From the NCBI RefSeq assembly GCF_003863365.1, contig NZ_RQXT01000023.1, positions 30,716 to 94,715 of the forward strand: a stretch of DNA of 64,000 bases, given 5' to 3'. This stretch comes from Mesorhizobium tamadayense (GTDB taxonomy: Bacteria; Pseudomonadota; Alphaproteobacteria; Rhizobiales; Rhizobiaceae). Positions within the stretch are counted from its first letter, which is position 1. The number at the start of each line of letters is the position of its first letter. The notes beneath the pieces were generated by a model, which was not told the DNA's origin, ran no database searches, and saw nothing but the letters and a program-made list of their open reading frames with translations. A program made the position numbers and the translations under genes. Below, in pieces: positions 1 through 8,488 of this stretch.

Positions 1-563
1 TTGATGTCCTTGCTGATCAGGAACTGGATGGCCTCGGCCGTCGGGCCCGGCGTGTGCGGGCCGGTCTCGTTGGCGTTGAGGAACTCGGCCTCCGAGCCGT
101 TGCGTTTGTACCAGTCGGTGCGCATCACCACCCATTCGCCGGGGTTGATGGCGCCGTGCTCGGCTTCCCAGGCCTTGATGTGGTCGACGGTGAGCAGGAA
201 ATCGTGGTCGGCGGCGGCTTCCTTGGAGCAGTCGATGACATTGACCGGGCCGACGAAGTTCTGCGCCGGAATGGTGTCGGTCGCGCCGTCCGGATAGTCC
301 TTGCCAGTGATCCAGTGCTGCGGCGCGTCGAAATGCGTGCCCGAATGCTCGCCGAGCTTCAGCCAGTTCCACGCCCACCACGGGCCGTTCTTGTCATATT
401 TCGAGATGGCGTGGATCTCGACCTTCGGCGTGTCGACGGCAAGCTCCGGCGGCAGCTTGATCAGCGGCGTGTCCGGCCCGAGCGGTGCCGACAGGTCGAC
501 CACCTTGATGGCGCCCGAAAGCAGCTGGCCGGCGACCTCGCCGAGGAGTGATTGCGTGTCCAT
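1..563 (-). CDS. Cyclase-family (kynurenine-formamidase-like) hydrolase, partial
   Basis: The gene begins at an ATG at 563 and runs off the left edge, so only the first 187 residues are visible and the C-terminus is missing. The metal-binding signature HSGTHFDAP at residues 73-81 is diagnostic of the cyclase superfamily (Pfam PF04199), which includes metal-dependent kynurenine formamidases and isatin hydrolases. There is no signal peptide, so it is probably cytoplasmic. It is divergent from the FAD oxidoreductase at 682, with about 118 bp between them that must hold both promoters. A formamidase role would fit the kynureninase-like gene at 15669 and the 2-aminobenzoyl-CoA-type genes, but this is inference. 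The family has many substrates and the truncation prevents finer assignment. Confidence 0.85.
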   Translation of the reverse strand, partial: MDTQSLLGEVAGQLLSGAIKVVDLSAPLGPDTPLIKLPPELAVDTPKVEIHAISKYDKNGPWWAWNWLKLGEHSGTHFDAPQHWITGKDYPDGATDTIPAQNFVGPVNVIDCSKEAAADHDFLLTVDHIKAWEAEHGAINPGEWVVMRTDWYKRNGSEAEFLNANETGPHTPGPTAEAIQFLISKDI

Positions 564-650
564 TGTCTTCGTTCCCTCTTGTTCGTGACGATCAAGGCTC
601 GTTGCGGCCCTTAATATCCTACTAGACGAAAACATATGCATCTGCAATTA

Positions 651-667
651 TCTTTAAGCATAAAGCA
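651..667. promoter_or_regulatory. Candidate operator, CTTTAAGC-type partial palindrome
   Basis: In the AT-rich divergent region between the cyclase gene and the FAD oxidoreductase, CTTTAAGCATAAAG is a partial inverted repeat around TTTAAGC. A similar element, CTTTAAGCTTGAAA, lies at 8392-8405 ahead of the 2-aminobenzoyl-CoA monooxygenase-like gene. The MarR regulator at 11544 is an obvious candidate to bind both sites, but two sites are weak evidence and AT-rich promoters can match by chance. Confidence 0.3.
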
Positions 668-681
668 TTTTGAGGCGGGGC

Positions 682-2256
682 GTGAGCGAGTTCGACGCCA
701 TCTTTGTCGGGGCGGGCCACAACAGTCTGGCATGCGCCGCGCATCTGTCGCTCAAAGGCTGGAAAACCGCGGTTTTCGAGCGCAGCCAGTCGATCGGCGG
801 CGCCGTCCAGACGGGCGAATACACGCTTCCCGGTTTCCGGCACGATTTCGGCGCAATGAATCTGAGCCTGTTCGCCGGCTCCGCCTTCCACCGGAAATAT
901 GCAAATGAATTGAAAAGCCACGGGCTGGAATTCGCGCCCGTCGCCGACTGTTTCGCCAGCGCCTTCCCGGACGGAAAATGGTTCGGCGTCAGCAACGACC
1001 TGGAAAAGACCGTCTCGCGGCTGGCGGCTTTCTCCGCCGCCGATGCCGGCACCTGGCGCCGGCTGGTCGGCGCGTTTCCGGGCGAAGCCGAGCATCTCTT
1101 CCGACTGCTGGGATCGCCGATGAGCGCGCGGGCGCTTGCCGGCACGGCCTGGAATCTGTGGCGCAGGAAAGGCCTTGCCGGCGCGCTTGATACCGCCCGG
1201 CTGCTTCTCTCCTCGCCGCGCGCGTGGCTTGAGGAGAATTTCGAGACGCCGCACGTCCGCACGACCCTCGCCGCCTGGGGCATGCATCTCGACTTCGCGC
1301 CCGACATCGCCGGCGGCGCCGTCTTCCCCTACCTGGAATCGATGGCCAACCAGAGCTTTGGCATGGTCCTCGGCAAGGGCGGCGCCGACACCATCATCCG
1401 CGCGCTCGCCGGCATGGTCAAAGCGGCCGGCGGCAAGATCGCGACGGGCGCGGAGGTGGCGGAGATCACCGTCGCCGGCGGCCGGGCGACCGGCGTGCGA
1501 CTGGCATCCGGCGATTTCCATGTCGCCAGCAAGGCCGTCATCGCCGGCGTCGCACCGAAAGCGCTGCCGGGCAAGCTGCTGCCCAATGGCTCCGGTGACG
1601 CCGCCTTCGACACGGCGATGAAAGATTTCCGCCATGCGCCGGGCACGATGATGATCCATCTGGCGCTGGACGACCTGCCGGACTGGAGCGCGAGCGCCGA
1701 GCTTCGCCAGTTCGCCTATGTGCATCTGGCACCCTCGCTCGACGCCATGTCGAGCACCTATCAGCAGGCGATCGCCGGCATGTTGCCCAATCAGCCTGTG
1801 CTCGTCGTCGGCCAGCCGACGGCCGTCGATCCGTCACGCGCGCCCGAAAGCAAGCATGTGCTGTGGGTCCAGGTGCGCATGCTGCCCGCCGAAATCAGAG
1901 GCGATGCCGCTGGAAAGATCGCGCCTGGACAATGGGATGCAGTCAAGGACGCCTATGCCGAGCGCGTGCTCGACATCATTGAGAGCTACGCGCCGGGGCT
2001 GCGCCAGAAGATCCTCGGCCGCGCGGTGTTCTCGCCTCTCGATCTCGAGCGCGAGAATCCGAACCTCGTCGGCGGCGACCAGATTTGCGGCAGCCACCAT
2101 CTGGCGCAGAACTTTCTCTTCCGTCCGGCGCGCGGCTTCGCGCGCTGGCAAACGCCGGTTGCCAATCTGTACCTCACCGGCGCCGCGACATGGCCGGGCG
2201 CCGGCACCGGTGCCGGATCGGGCTTCATGCTCGCGCAACAGTTGGGAGGAAGCTGA
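682..2256 (+). CDS. Phytoene-desaturase-like FAD-dependent oxidoreductase
   Basis: A 524-residue flavoprotein. The N-terminal dinucleotide-binding motif VGAGHN at about residues 9-14 is followed by the acidic strand end AVFERS and a GGA turn. The C-terminus carries the second FAD motif, LTGAATWPGAGTGAGSG, as in carotenoid-desaturase and amine-oxidase folds (NAD(P)/FAD-dependent, CrtI-like). No carotenoid genes are nearby, so carotenoid desaturation is unlikely. Its neighbour is a peptide/opine-type ABC importer, which suggests oxidation of an imported amine or related compound (inference). I prefer GTG at 682, which has a GAGG about 6 nt upstream and gives MSEFDAIFVGAG; a TTG at 670 is the longer alternative. 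The gene is divergent from the cyclase-family gene. Confidence 0.8.
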   Translation: MSEFDAIFVGAGHNSLACAAHLSLKGWKTAVFERSQSIGGAVQTGEYTLPGFRHDFGAMNLSLFAGSAFHRKYANELKSHGLEFAPVADCFASAFPDGKWFGVSNDLEKTVSRLAAFSAADAGTWRRLVGAFPGEAEHLFRLLGSPMSARALAGTAWNLWRRKGLAGALDTARLLLSSPRAWLEENFETPHVRTTLAAWGMHLDFAPDIAGGAVFPYLESMANQSFGMVLGKGGADTIIRALAGMVKAAGGKIATGAEVAEITVAGGRATGVRLASGDFHVASKAVIAGVAPKALPGKLLPNGSGDAAFDTAMKDFRHAPGTMMIHLALDDLPDWSASAELRQFAYVHLAPSLDAMSSTYQQAIAGMLPNQPVLVVGQPTAVDPSRAPESKHVLWVQVRMLPAEIRGDAAGKIAPGQWDAVKDAYAERVLDIIESYAPGLRQKILGRAVFSPLDLERENPNLVGGDQICGSHHLAQNFLFRPARGFARWQTPVANLYLTGAATWPGAGTGAGSGFMLAQQLGGS

Positions 2257-2390
2257 GCCGAAGAATTCCAGGGACCCTCAGTTTCAAAGTGGGCAAGGCG
2301 CGGTTGCCCACGATCCTGAACCTACCGAATGAAATAACGCCGCGCGGACAATGACAGCCAAAATTGGGACAACCAACAAGGGGAACGACC

Positions 2391-3917
2391 ATGACCATCA
2401 ACAGACGCGATCTTCTCGGATACGGCGCCGCGGCGCTTGGCGCGGCCACGTTCGGCCTGCCGAGGGCGGCAAAGGCGGCGGGCGAGCTGACCATCGCCTA
2501 CAACGTCAATCTGCCGTCCTGGGACCCGACCACCGGACCTTCGGCGGTGAACCCGACCATCCAGGGCCTCTACCAGTCGGTGTTCGACCAGTTCATTCCG
2601 CAGAAGCCGGACCTCTCCTTCACGCCGGGCCTGCTCACCGAATGGGGCTGGAACGAGGACCGCACCAAGGTGATGATGACGGTGCGCGACGGCGTGGCCT
2701 GGCATGACGGCTCGCCCTTCACACCGGAAGACGTTGTGTGGTCGCTGCAGCGGGCCGGCGACGAAAAGACCGGCAACCCGATCCAGTTCGTCTGGAAGAA
2801 CGTCAACAACTTCAAGATCGACGGCAACAAGATCACCGGCGACGTGGTGCAATTCGACCCGGTCTATTTCAAATGGATGTCGTTCCTGACCGGCTACATC
2901 ATGCCGAAGGCCTATTATGAGAAGGTCGGCGCCGAAGGCTTCGAGAAGGCGCCGATCGGCACCGGGCCCTATATGGTCGACAAGTTCGAGCGCAACGCCT
3001 TCCTGCGGCTGAAAGCCAATCCGAATTACTGGGGCGCCAAGCCGGCCTTCGAGAATGTGACGATCAAGTTCGTCACCGACGCGGCGAGCCGCGTTGCCGA
3101 GATCGAATCCGGCTCCTCGCAGGTGACGCTCGAAATCCCCTACGAGGAATATGACCGGCTGATCGCCAAGGACGGGCTCGCAGGCTCGATCAAGAACGTC
3201 TCCGACATCGGCATGATCTTCTTCAACGACATCGAGGCGATGCTGGACAAGAATGTCCGCCAGGCGGCCGTGATGGCGGTGGACAAGGAACTGCTGGTCA
3301 AGCGGCTGCTGCGCGGCTACGGCCAGCCGATCTCGACGCTGGAGACGCCGGAATACGCGGCCTTCGATGCCTCGATCAAGGTCGAGCACAATCCGGAAAA
3401 GGCCAAGGAACTGCTCGCCGCTTCCGGCTATTCGCCGGAAAAGCCGGTCAAGTTCACCATCCAGACGACCAAGGGCTTCAAGCCCAAGGACTATGAGATG
3501 ATCCAGGCGATCGTCGGCATGTGGCGCAAGGTGGGCATAGAGGCCAAGATCGAGGTCTACGAGATCGCCAAGCATTACGAGCTGCGCGCCGCCGACAAGC
3601 TGGCGCCGGCCGCCTTCTACAACTGGGGCAACGCGATCGGCGACCCGACCACCTCGACCGGTTTTGCCATGTACGGTCCGAGCCCGCATTCGGTGTGGGA
3701 TAGCAAGGACCTGGTCGACATGATCAACCCGCTGTGGGGCGAGAACGACGAGGCCAAGCGCATCGCCGGCTGGAAGGCCGTCGACAAATACATCGCCGAG
3801 CAGGCCTATGTGCTGCCGCTTATGCAGTATGCGCAGCCGATCGTGCACTCGAAGAAGGTCAACGTGGTGCAGCATGTCTCCGGCGCGCTGCTGCCGGCGC
3901 TGATGACCCCGGCCTGA
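2391..3917 (+). CDS. ABC transporter substrate-binding protein, family 5 (peptide/opine type)
   Basis: A 508-residue periplasmic solute-binding protein of the SBP_bac_5 family (DppA/OppA/NikA type). The N-terminus has a twin-arginine-like signal (NRRDLLG at residues 4-10), a hydrophobic stretch and cleavage near AAKA-AGE at about residue 29. Family landmarks include LTIAYNVNLPSWDP at the mature start and the segment GTGPYMVDKF in the middle. The ATG at 2391 follows GGGGAACGACC, a usable ribosome-binding site. It is the first gene of a five-gene importer (2391-7671) with two permeases and two ATPases. A palindromic repeat lies between it and the first permease. The ligand is unknown; peptide, opine or an aromatic amine derivative are possible. 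Confidence 0.9.
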   Translation: MTINRRDLLGYGAAALGAATFGLPRAAKAAGELTIAYNVNLPSWDPTTGPSAVNPTIQGLYQSVFDQFIPQKPDLSFTPGLLTEWGWNEDRTKVMMTVRDGVAWHDGSPFTPEDVVWSLQRAGDEKTGNPIQFVWKNVNNFKIDGNKITGDVVQFDPVYFKWMSFLTGYIMPKAYYEKVGAEGFEKAPIGTGPYMVDKFERNAFLRLKANPNYWGAKPAFENVTIKFVTDAASRVAEIESGSSQVTLEIPYEEYDRLIAKDGLAGSIKNVSDIGMIFFNDIEAMLDKNVRQAAVMAVDKELLVKRLLRGYGQPISTLETPEYAAFDASIKVEHNPEKAKELLAASGYSPEKPVKFTIQTTKGFKPKDYEMIQAIVGMWRKVGIEAKIEVYEIAKHYELRAADKLAPAAFYNWGNAIGDPTTSTGFAMYGPSPHSVWDSKDLVDMINPLWGENDEAKRIAGWKAVDKYIAEQAYVLPLMQYAQPIVHSKKVNVVQHVSGALLPALMTPA

Positions 3918-3971
3918 TCATCGCCGAAGGGGTGCGCTGGCGTAAAGCGCGTTCCTTCTCCAACTGAGCAT

Positions 3972-4095
3972 GCCCCCTCATCCGGCCGCTTCGCGGCCAC
4001 CTTCTCCCGGTGGGGAGAAGAGACTGGCGCAAGCGCAGGCAATCTCCTCACCCCTCGGGGAGAGGCCGAGCGAAGTGGAGGCCGGGTGAGGGGGC
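3972..4095. repeat. Palindromic intergenic repeat (RIME-like mosaic element)
   Basis: A 124-bp element bounded by GCCCCCTCA (3972-3980) and its complement TGAGGGGGC (4087-4095). Inside are further stems such as CCGGCCGCTTCGCGGCC and TTCTCCCGGTGGGGAGAA. It has the layout of rhizobial intergenic mosaic palindromes. It sits between a binding-protein gene and its first permease gene, so it is probably transcribed as a stem-loop. Sequence parts (CCCCTCATCCGGCC, TTCTCCCC) recur in the element at 51422-51548. Confidence 0.8.
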
Positions 4096-4118
4096 GAATG
4101 CGTTAGGCTCACGCCAGC

Positions 4119-5126
4119 ATGCTGCTGCAAAGATTTCTCGTTCGTCTCTCGACGATGCTGGTCACGCTGTTCGGCGTGGCCGTCGTCGTCTTCGTCGTCA
4201 TCCGGGTGGCGCCCGGCGACCCTATCGCCATGATGCTGCCGCCCGGCGCCAGCGACGACGACATCGCCAGGCTGCGAGCGCTCTATGGGCTGGACAAAGG
4301 CATCGTGCAGCAATTCTTCATCTGGCTCGGCGGCGTGCTGCACGGCGATTTCGGCACCTCGATCTCGCTGCGCCAGGATGTGCTCGGCCTGGTCTTCAAC
4401 CGGCTGCCGGCGACGCTGGAGCTGGCGACCGTGGCCCTTCTGATGGCAGTGGCGATCGGCGCCACTGCCGCGATCCTCGGCGCTCGGGAACGCGGCACGG
4501 CGGTCGAGGCAGGCATCGACATCGCAAGCGGCGCGACGCTTTCCATCCCCGATTTCCTCTGGGGCCTGGTGCTGATCCTACTGTTCGGCGTGCTTATCCC
4601 GGTGTTCGACATTTCCGGCCGCGTGTCGCCGCAGCTCGACCTGCCGTTCGTCACCCAGTTCTATCTCGTCGAGAGCCTGCTTCGGCTCCGCTTCGACCTC
4701 ACCTGGGACCTGCTCAAGCACATGCTGATGCCGGCGGTTGCGCTGGCGCTGCCGCTGGCCGCGATCATCGCGCAGCTCTTGAAACAGTCGCTGAAGGAAG
4801 TGCTCGACCTCGATTATGTCGTGCTGGCGCGAGTGAAAGGTTTTTCCGAAACGCAGGTCATCCTGCGCGAGGCGCTGAAGAACGCGGCATTGCCGACGCT
4901 GACGCTGGTCGGCGTGCAGTTCACCTTCCTGATCGGCGGCACGGTCATCGTCGAGCGGCTGTTCTCCTATGAGGGCCTCGGCAACATGGCAATCGATGCC
5001 GTCATCAACCGCGACCTGCCGCTGATCCAGGGCATCGTGCTGGTTTTCGCGCTGCTGTTCGTGCTGATCAACCTCACTGTGGACATGATGTATGCGCTGC
5101 TCAATCCGAGGCTGCGGCATGGATAA
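4119..5126 (+). CDS. ABC transporter permease, DppB/OppB type
   Basis: A 335-residue inner-membrane permease. The N-terminus (LLQRFLVRLSTMLVTLFGVA) is the first membrane segment, followed by the typical VAPGDPI sequence of DppB-family proteins. The cytoplasmic EAA-like loop appears as ARVKGFSETQVILREALKNA near residue 235-255. About six hydrophobic segments are visible. It follows the binding-protein gene after the palindromic repeat and overlaps the next permease gene by 8 nt, so translation is likely coupled. The ribosome-binding site of the ATG at 4119 is weak. The substrate is unknown. Confidence 0.9.
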   Translation: MLLQRFLVRLSTMLVTLFGVAVVVFVVIRVAPGDPIAMMLPPGASDDDIARLRALYGLDKGIVQQFFIWLGGVLHGDFGTSISLRQDVLGLVFNRLPATLELATVALLMAVAIGATAAILGARERGTAVEAGIDIASGATLSIPDFLWGLVLILLFGVLIPVFDISGRVSPQLDLPFVTQFYLVESLLRLRFDLTWDLLKHMLMPAVALALPLAAIIAQLLKQSLKEVLDLDYVVLARVKGFSETQVILREALKNAALPTLTLVGVQFTFLIGGTVIVERLFSYEGLGNMAIDAVINRDLPLIQGIVLVFALLFVLINLTVDMMYALLNPRLRHG

Positions 5127-5967
5127 GGCGCGCACCTCAAGCCGCAGAACGAGCCCGAGGCTGTGGCTTGCCGGCGGCTGGCTGCTGCTTGCGCTGCTGG
5201 CGGCGATCTTGGCGCCGCTGGTCGCGCCGCAGGACCCGCTGGCGCAGGATCTGATGCTTGAGCGCCTGCCCCCCTTCTGGCTCGACGGCGCCGAGCCCGG
5301 CTATTGGCTGGGCACCGACAGCCTTGGCCGGGATCTGTTGTCGCGACTGATCTTCGGCGGACGCATCGCCTTCATCGTTGCGTTCGCGGCGGCGGCGTCC
5401 GCTTGTCTCATCGGCTCGGCGCTCGGGCTCATCGCCGGCTATTTCGGCGGCTGGGCCGACCGCATCATCTCGCGCGTCGTCGATATCTGGTTGGCGTTCC
5501 CGCCGGTGCTGTTCGCGATCCTCCTAGTGGCGGTGCTGGGCACGGGCCTCAGCTCCGTCATCATCGCCATTGCGGTCATCGACTGGACGCGCTTCTGCCG
5601 GGTGATCCGCGCCGAGGCGATGAGCCAGGCGCGCATGGATTATGTCGAGAGCGCGCGCATCGCCGGTTATGGCCGCATGGGCATCATGCTGCGGGAAGTG
5701 CTGCCCAATGTGCTGCCTTCGGTGGTCGCGCTGCTTTCGCTTGAGATGGGCATCGCCGTCATCGTCGAGGCGATCCTGTCCTTCGTCAACCTGTCGATCT
5801 CGACCGACGATCCGACCTGGGGCGGCATGATCGCCGAAGGCCGGCTGTCGATCCACCAGGCCTGGTGGGTGCTGGTGTTCCCGCTGACAACTTTAATCCT
5901 CACCGTGCTCTGCTTCAGCCAGTTCGGCGAAGGATTGAAGGCGCGCTTCGATCCGGTGCTGCGATGA
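5119..5967 (+). CDS. ABC transporter permease, DppC/OppC type
   Basis: A 282-residue inner-membrane permease. After a short basic N-terminus there is a membrane segment (LWLAGGWLLLALLAAILAPL), then the DppC-family hallmark WLGTDSLGRDLLSRLIFG near residues 65-82. An EAA-type loop (ESARIAGYGRMGIMLREVLP) follows at about 178-197. The ATG at 5119 lies inside the upstream permease gene, with 8 nt of overlap. A longer in-frame start upstream would sit deep in that gene and is not credible. It should pair with the DppB-type subunit to form the membrane channel. Confidence 0.9.
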   Translation: MDKARTSSRRTSPRLWLAGGWLLLALLAAILAPLVAPQDPLAQDLMLERLPPFWLDGAEPGYWLGTDSLGRDLLSRLIFGGRIAFIVAFAAAASACLIGSALGLIAGYFGGWADRIISRVVDIWLAFPPVLFAILLVAVLGTGLSSVIIAIAVIDWTRFCRVIRAEAMSQARMDYVESARIAGYGRMGIMLREVLPNVLPSVVALLSLEMGIAVIVEAILSFVNLSISTDDPTWGGMIAEGRLSIHQAWWVLVFPLTTLILTVLCFSQFGEGLKARFDPVLR

Positions 5968-6854
5968 GCGCGACAGCGAAACCCTGCCTCGAAATCCGTT
6001 CGCTCAGCGCCGTGCTGGCCAACGGCCAGCGCGTGCTGCGCTCGGTCTCGCTCGCTGTCCAGCCGGGCGAGGTGCGCGCGCTGGTCGGCGAGAGCGGGGC
6101 CGGCAAGACGATGATCGGCAAAGCTGTGCTGGGCGTCCTGCCGAAAAGCGTGCGCATCGTCGAAGGCGAGATGATAATCGAGGGCGAGGACCTCGGCCGC
6201 CTCGATGCAAAAGCGCGGCGGACCCTGATCGGCGCCCGCACGGCGCTGATCCCGCAGGACCCGCTCACCGCGCTCAACCCCTCGCGCCGCATCGGCCCAC
6301 AGATGACCGACCGGCTGGTGCGCATCCTCGGCTGGAGCGGCGACAGAGCCGACAGCCGAATCCGCCAGCTGCTCGACGAGGTGCAGATCCGCGACCCTGA
6401 ACGAGTGCTCAAAAGCTATCCGCATGAGCTGTCCGGCGGCATGCGCCAGCGCGTGCTGATCGCGGCGGCCTTCGCGGCGGAGCCCAGGCTGATCGTCGCC
6501 GACGAGCCGACGACGGCGCTGGACGTGACCGTGCAGAAGCAGATTCTGCGGCTGATCGCTGAGCTGCAGCGCGACCACGGCACGGCGATCCTGTTCGTCA
6601 CCCATGACCTCGGCGTCGTCGCCAAGATCAGCCAGAAGGTGTCGGTGCTCTATGCCGGCAAAGTGGTGGAGGAAGCCGCGACCGTCGACCTCTTCGCATC
6701 ACCCCAGCACCCCTACACGCGGGCCCTGATGCTCGCCACGCCGCGCTACACCGACCCCTACGCGTCGCTGAAGCCGGTGGACGAGACGGTGCTTGCGGGA
6801 CTAGCCGCCGAGATCGCCGCCGCCGACCAGGCGTGGAGACCCAGCCATGGCTGA
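5964..6854 (+). CDS. ABC transporter ATP-binding protein, DppD/OppD type
   Basis: A 296-residue ATPase. The Walker A is GESGAGKT, the signature is LSGGMRQR, the Walker B is LIVADEPTTALD and the H-loop is FVTHDLGV. The C-terminal segment QHPYTRALMLATPRY is the oligopeptide-transporter C-terminal extension of the DppD/OppD family. The start ATG at 5964 overlaps the upstream stop as ATGA, and the 3' end overlaps the next ATPase gene by 8 nt. It energises the importer whose permeases are at 4119 and 5119. Confidence 0.92.
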   Translation: MSATAKPCLEIRSLSAVLANGQRVLRSVSLAVQPGEVRALVGESGAGKTMIGKAVLGVLPKSVRIVEGEMIIEGEDLGRLDAKARRTLIGARTALIPQDPLTALNPSRRIGPQMTDRLVRILGWSGDRADSRIRQLLDEVQIRDPERVLKSYPHELSGGMRQRVLIAAAFAAEPRLIVADEPTTALDVTVQKQILRLIAELQRDHGTAILFVTHDLGVVAKISQKVSVLYAGKVVEEAATVDLFASPQHPYTRALMLATPRYTDPYASLKPVDETVLAGLAAEIAAADQAWRPSHG

Positions 6855-7671
6855 GCCGCTGTTTTCCGTGCGCGGGCTGCAGGTGGCGCTGCCCGACATG
6901 ACCCGCAAGCCGCTCATCGGGCGCGCGCCGTTGGCAGAGATCCTCAAGGGGCTCGATTTCGACCTGCCGAAGGGATCGGTCACCGGCATCGTCGGCGAGT
7001 CCGGTTCGGGCAAGTCGACGCTCGGGCGCGCGCTGGTCAGGCTCATCGAGCCGAGCGCCGGCGCCATCAGCTTCGAGGGGCACGACATCGGCCATCTGTC
7101 GGAAGCCGAGCTCAGGCCGCTGCGGCGCGACCTGCAGATGATCTTCCAGGATCCGATGTCGTCGCTCAATCCGCGGCACACGATCTTCAACATCATCGCA
7201 GCACCGTTGAGGCAGAACGGCCTTAGCGACGGGCTCAAGGAACGTGTCGGGGAAGCCTTGCAGCGCGTCGGGCTGCCGCAGAATTTCGCCGGCCGCTACC
7301 GCCACGAGCTTTCGGGCGGGCAACGCCAGCGTGTCGGCATCGCGCGGGCGCTGGCACTGTCGCCGAAATTCGTGCTGGCCGACGAGATCGTCTCCGGCCT
7401 CGATGTCTCGACGCAGGCACAGATCCTGACCTTGCTGGAAAAGCTGGCGGTCGAGATGGGACTGACGGTCGCCTTCATCAGCCACGACCTGTCGGTCATC
7501 CGGCGGCTCTGCCGGCAGGTCATCGTCATGCGCGAAGGCAGGATCGTCGAATTGAGCGCCACCGATGCGTTGTTCGACAACCCCAAGGAGACCTACACGC
7601 GCGACCTGCTCGCCGCCATTCCGCTGCCTGAGATCGACGCGGACTGGCTGCGGCCCAAGGCGCCGGCATGA
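6847..7671 (+). CDS. ABC transporter ATP-binding protein, DppF/OppF type
   Basis: A 274-residue second ATPase of the importer. Walker A is GESGSGKST (about residues 50-58), the signature is LSGGQRQRVGIARAL, Walker B is FVLADEIVSGLD and the H-loop is FISHDLSVI. The segment NPKETYTRDLLAAIPLPE near the end matches DppF-family C-termini. In Walker B the usual DEPVS is DEIVS, a mild substitution. The ATG at 6847 overlaps the upstream gene. It ends the first importer operon; the next gene starts 80 nt later. Confidence 0.92.
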   Translation: MAEPLFSVRGLQVALPDMTRKPLIGRAPLAEILKGLDFDLPKGSVTGIVGESGSGKSTLGRALVRLIEPSAGAISFEGHDIGHLSEAELRPLRRDLQMIFQDPMSSLNPRHTIFNIIAAPLRQNGLSDGLKERVGEALQRVGLPQNFAGRYRHELSGGQRQRVGIARALALSPKFVLADEIVSGLDVSTQAQILTLLEKLAVEMGLTVAFISHDLSVIRRLCRQVIVMREGRIVELSATDALFDNPKETYTRDLLAAIPLPEIDADWLRPKAPA

Positions 7672-7751
7672 AGTGAGCTTGATATCCGCATGCCGACGAG
7701 CGGGCCTCGGACGTGCGCAAATGACAAGTCAGCCCGCCAATGGAGGGTGAC

Positions 7752-8351
7752 ATGAACTACGCAATCCAGACTGCGATGCTCGCAGCCACTTTGTTCGGCT
7801 CAATGGGAGCGGCCTCGGCTGACACGATCCCCGGCATGCGCGGGCACGACCATACCGGCATCACCGTGCCCGACATGAAGCAGGCCGTGGATTTCTTCAC
7901 CGAAGTGGTCGGCTGCAAGAAGGCGATGTCCTTCGGCCCGTTCGCCGACGACAAGGGCACGTTCATGCAGGATTTGCTCGGCGTCGACCCGAAGGCGGTG
8001 ATCGAGGAGATCACCATGGTTCGCTGCGGCAGCGGATCGAACATCGAGCTGTTCAAATACACCGCACCCGACCAGAAGGATTTGACGCCGAAGAACAGCG
8101 ACATCGGCGGCTTCCACATCGCCTTCTATGTGGACGACGTTGCCGCGGCGAAAGCCTATCTCGAGGCCAAGGGCGTGAAGACAAGGCTGGGACCGCTGCC
8201 GGTCAAGGAAGGACCGGCGGCCGGCCAGACCATCCTCTATTTCCAGGCGCCCTGGGGCCTGCAGCTCGAAGCGATCAGCTATCCCGAAGGCATGGCCTAC
8301 GAAAAGGACGCCGAGACGGTGCTGTGGAGCCCGAAGGACCCGGCCAAATGA
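7752..8351 (+). CDS. Exported VOC-superfamily (glyoxalase/dioxygenase-fold) protein
   Basis: A 199-residue protein. Residues 1-27 look like a Sec signal peptide (hydrophobic core, AASA before DTIPG). A VOC-type beta-alpha-beta-beta-beta fold follows: HDHTGITVPDMKQAVDFFTEVVG near residues 34-55, then a second module starting at GGFHIAFYVDDVAAAKAYLEAKG. Candidate metal ligands are His in HDHTGI, His in GGFHIAF and Glu in QLEAISYP. The ATG at 7752 follows GGAGGGTGAC, which decides against the ATG at 7740 inside that ribosome-binding site. It precedes the 2-aminobenzoyl-CoA-type genes by 137 nt. An exported VOC protein is unusual. The substrate is unknown. Confidence 0.82.
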   Translation: MNYAIQTAMLAATLFGSMGAASADTIPGMRGHDHTGITVPDMKQAVDFFTEVVGCKKAMSFGPFADDKGTFMQDLLGVDPKAVIEEITMVRCGSGSNIELFKYTAPDQKDLTPKNSDIGGFHIAFYVDDVAAAKAYLEAKGVKTRLGPLPVKEGPAAGQTILYFQAPWGLQLEAISYPEGMAYEKDAETVLWSPKDPAK

Positions 8352-8390
8352 TCTGACCCGCGAAGCGCCAGGCGATTATTCAATTATAAA

Positions 8391-8406
8391 ACTTTAAGCT
8401 TGAAAT
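8391..8406. promoter_or_regulatory. Candidate operator ahead of the aminobenzoyl-CoA-type operon
   Basis: ACTTTAAGCTTGAAAT is a 16-bp near-palindrome (12 of 16 positions symmetric) centred on AAGCTT. It lies in a markedly AT-rich stretch (8375-8412) 83 nt ahead of the start codon at 8489. The position suits a promoter operator. The operon encodes its own MarR regulator (11544), a family that usually binds such short inverted repeats near its own operon. A related motif is at 651-667. Confidence 0.35.
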
Positions 8407-8488
8407 AAATTCCCGCGAGCGCGATACTGAAAGTCGGAACCGCTGGCCTTGCCCGGCGGTTCCGGATGCGAAGAGGAGATCGCAAGAC

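Noticed and set aside
682..2256. Carotenoid biosynthesis gene crtI
   Set aside because: Only the FAD fold matches; there are no other carotenoid genes, and the neighbours are importer and hydrolase genes.
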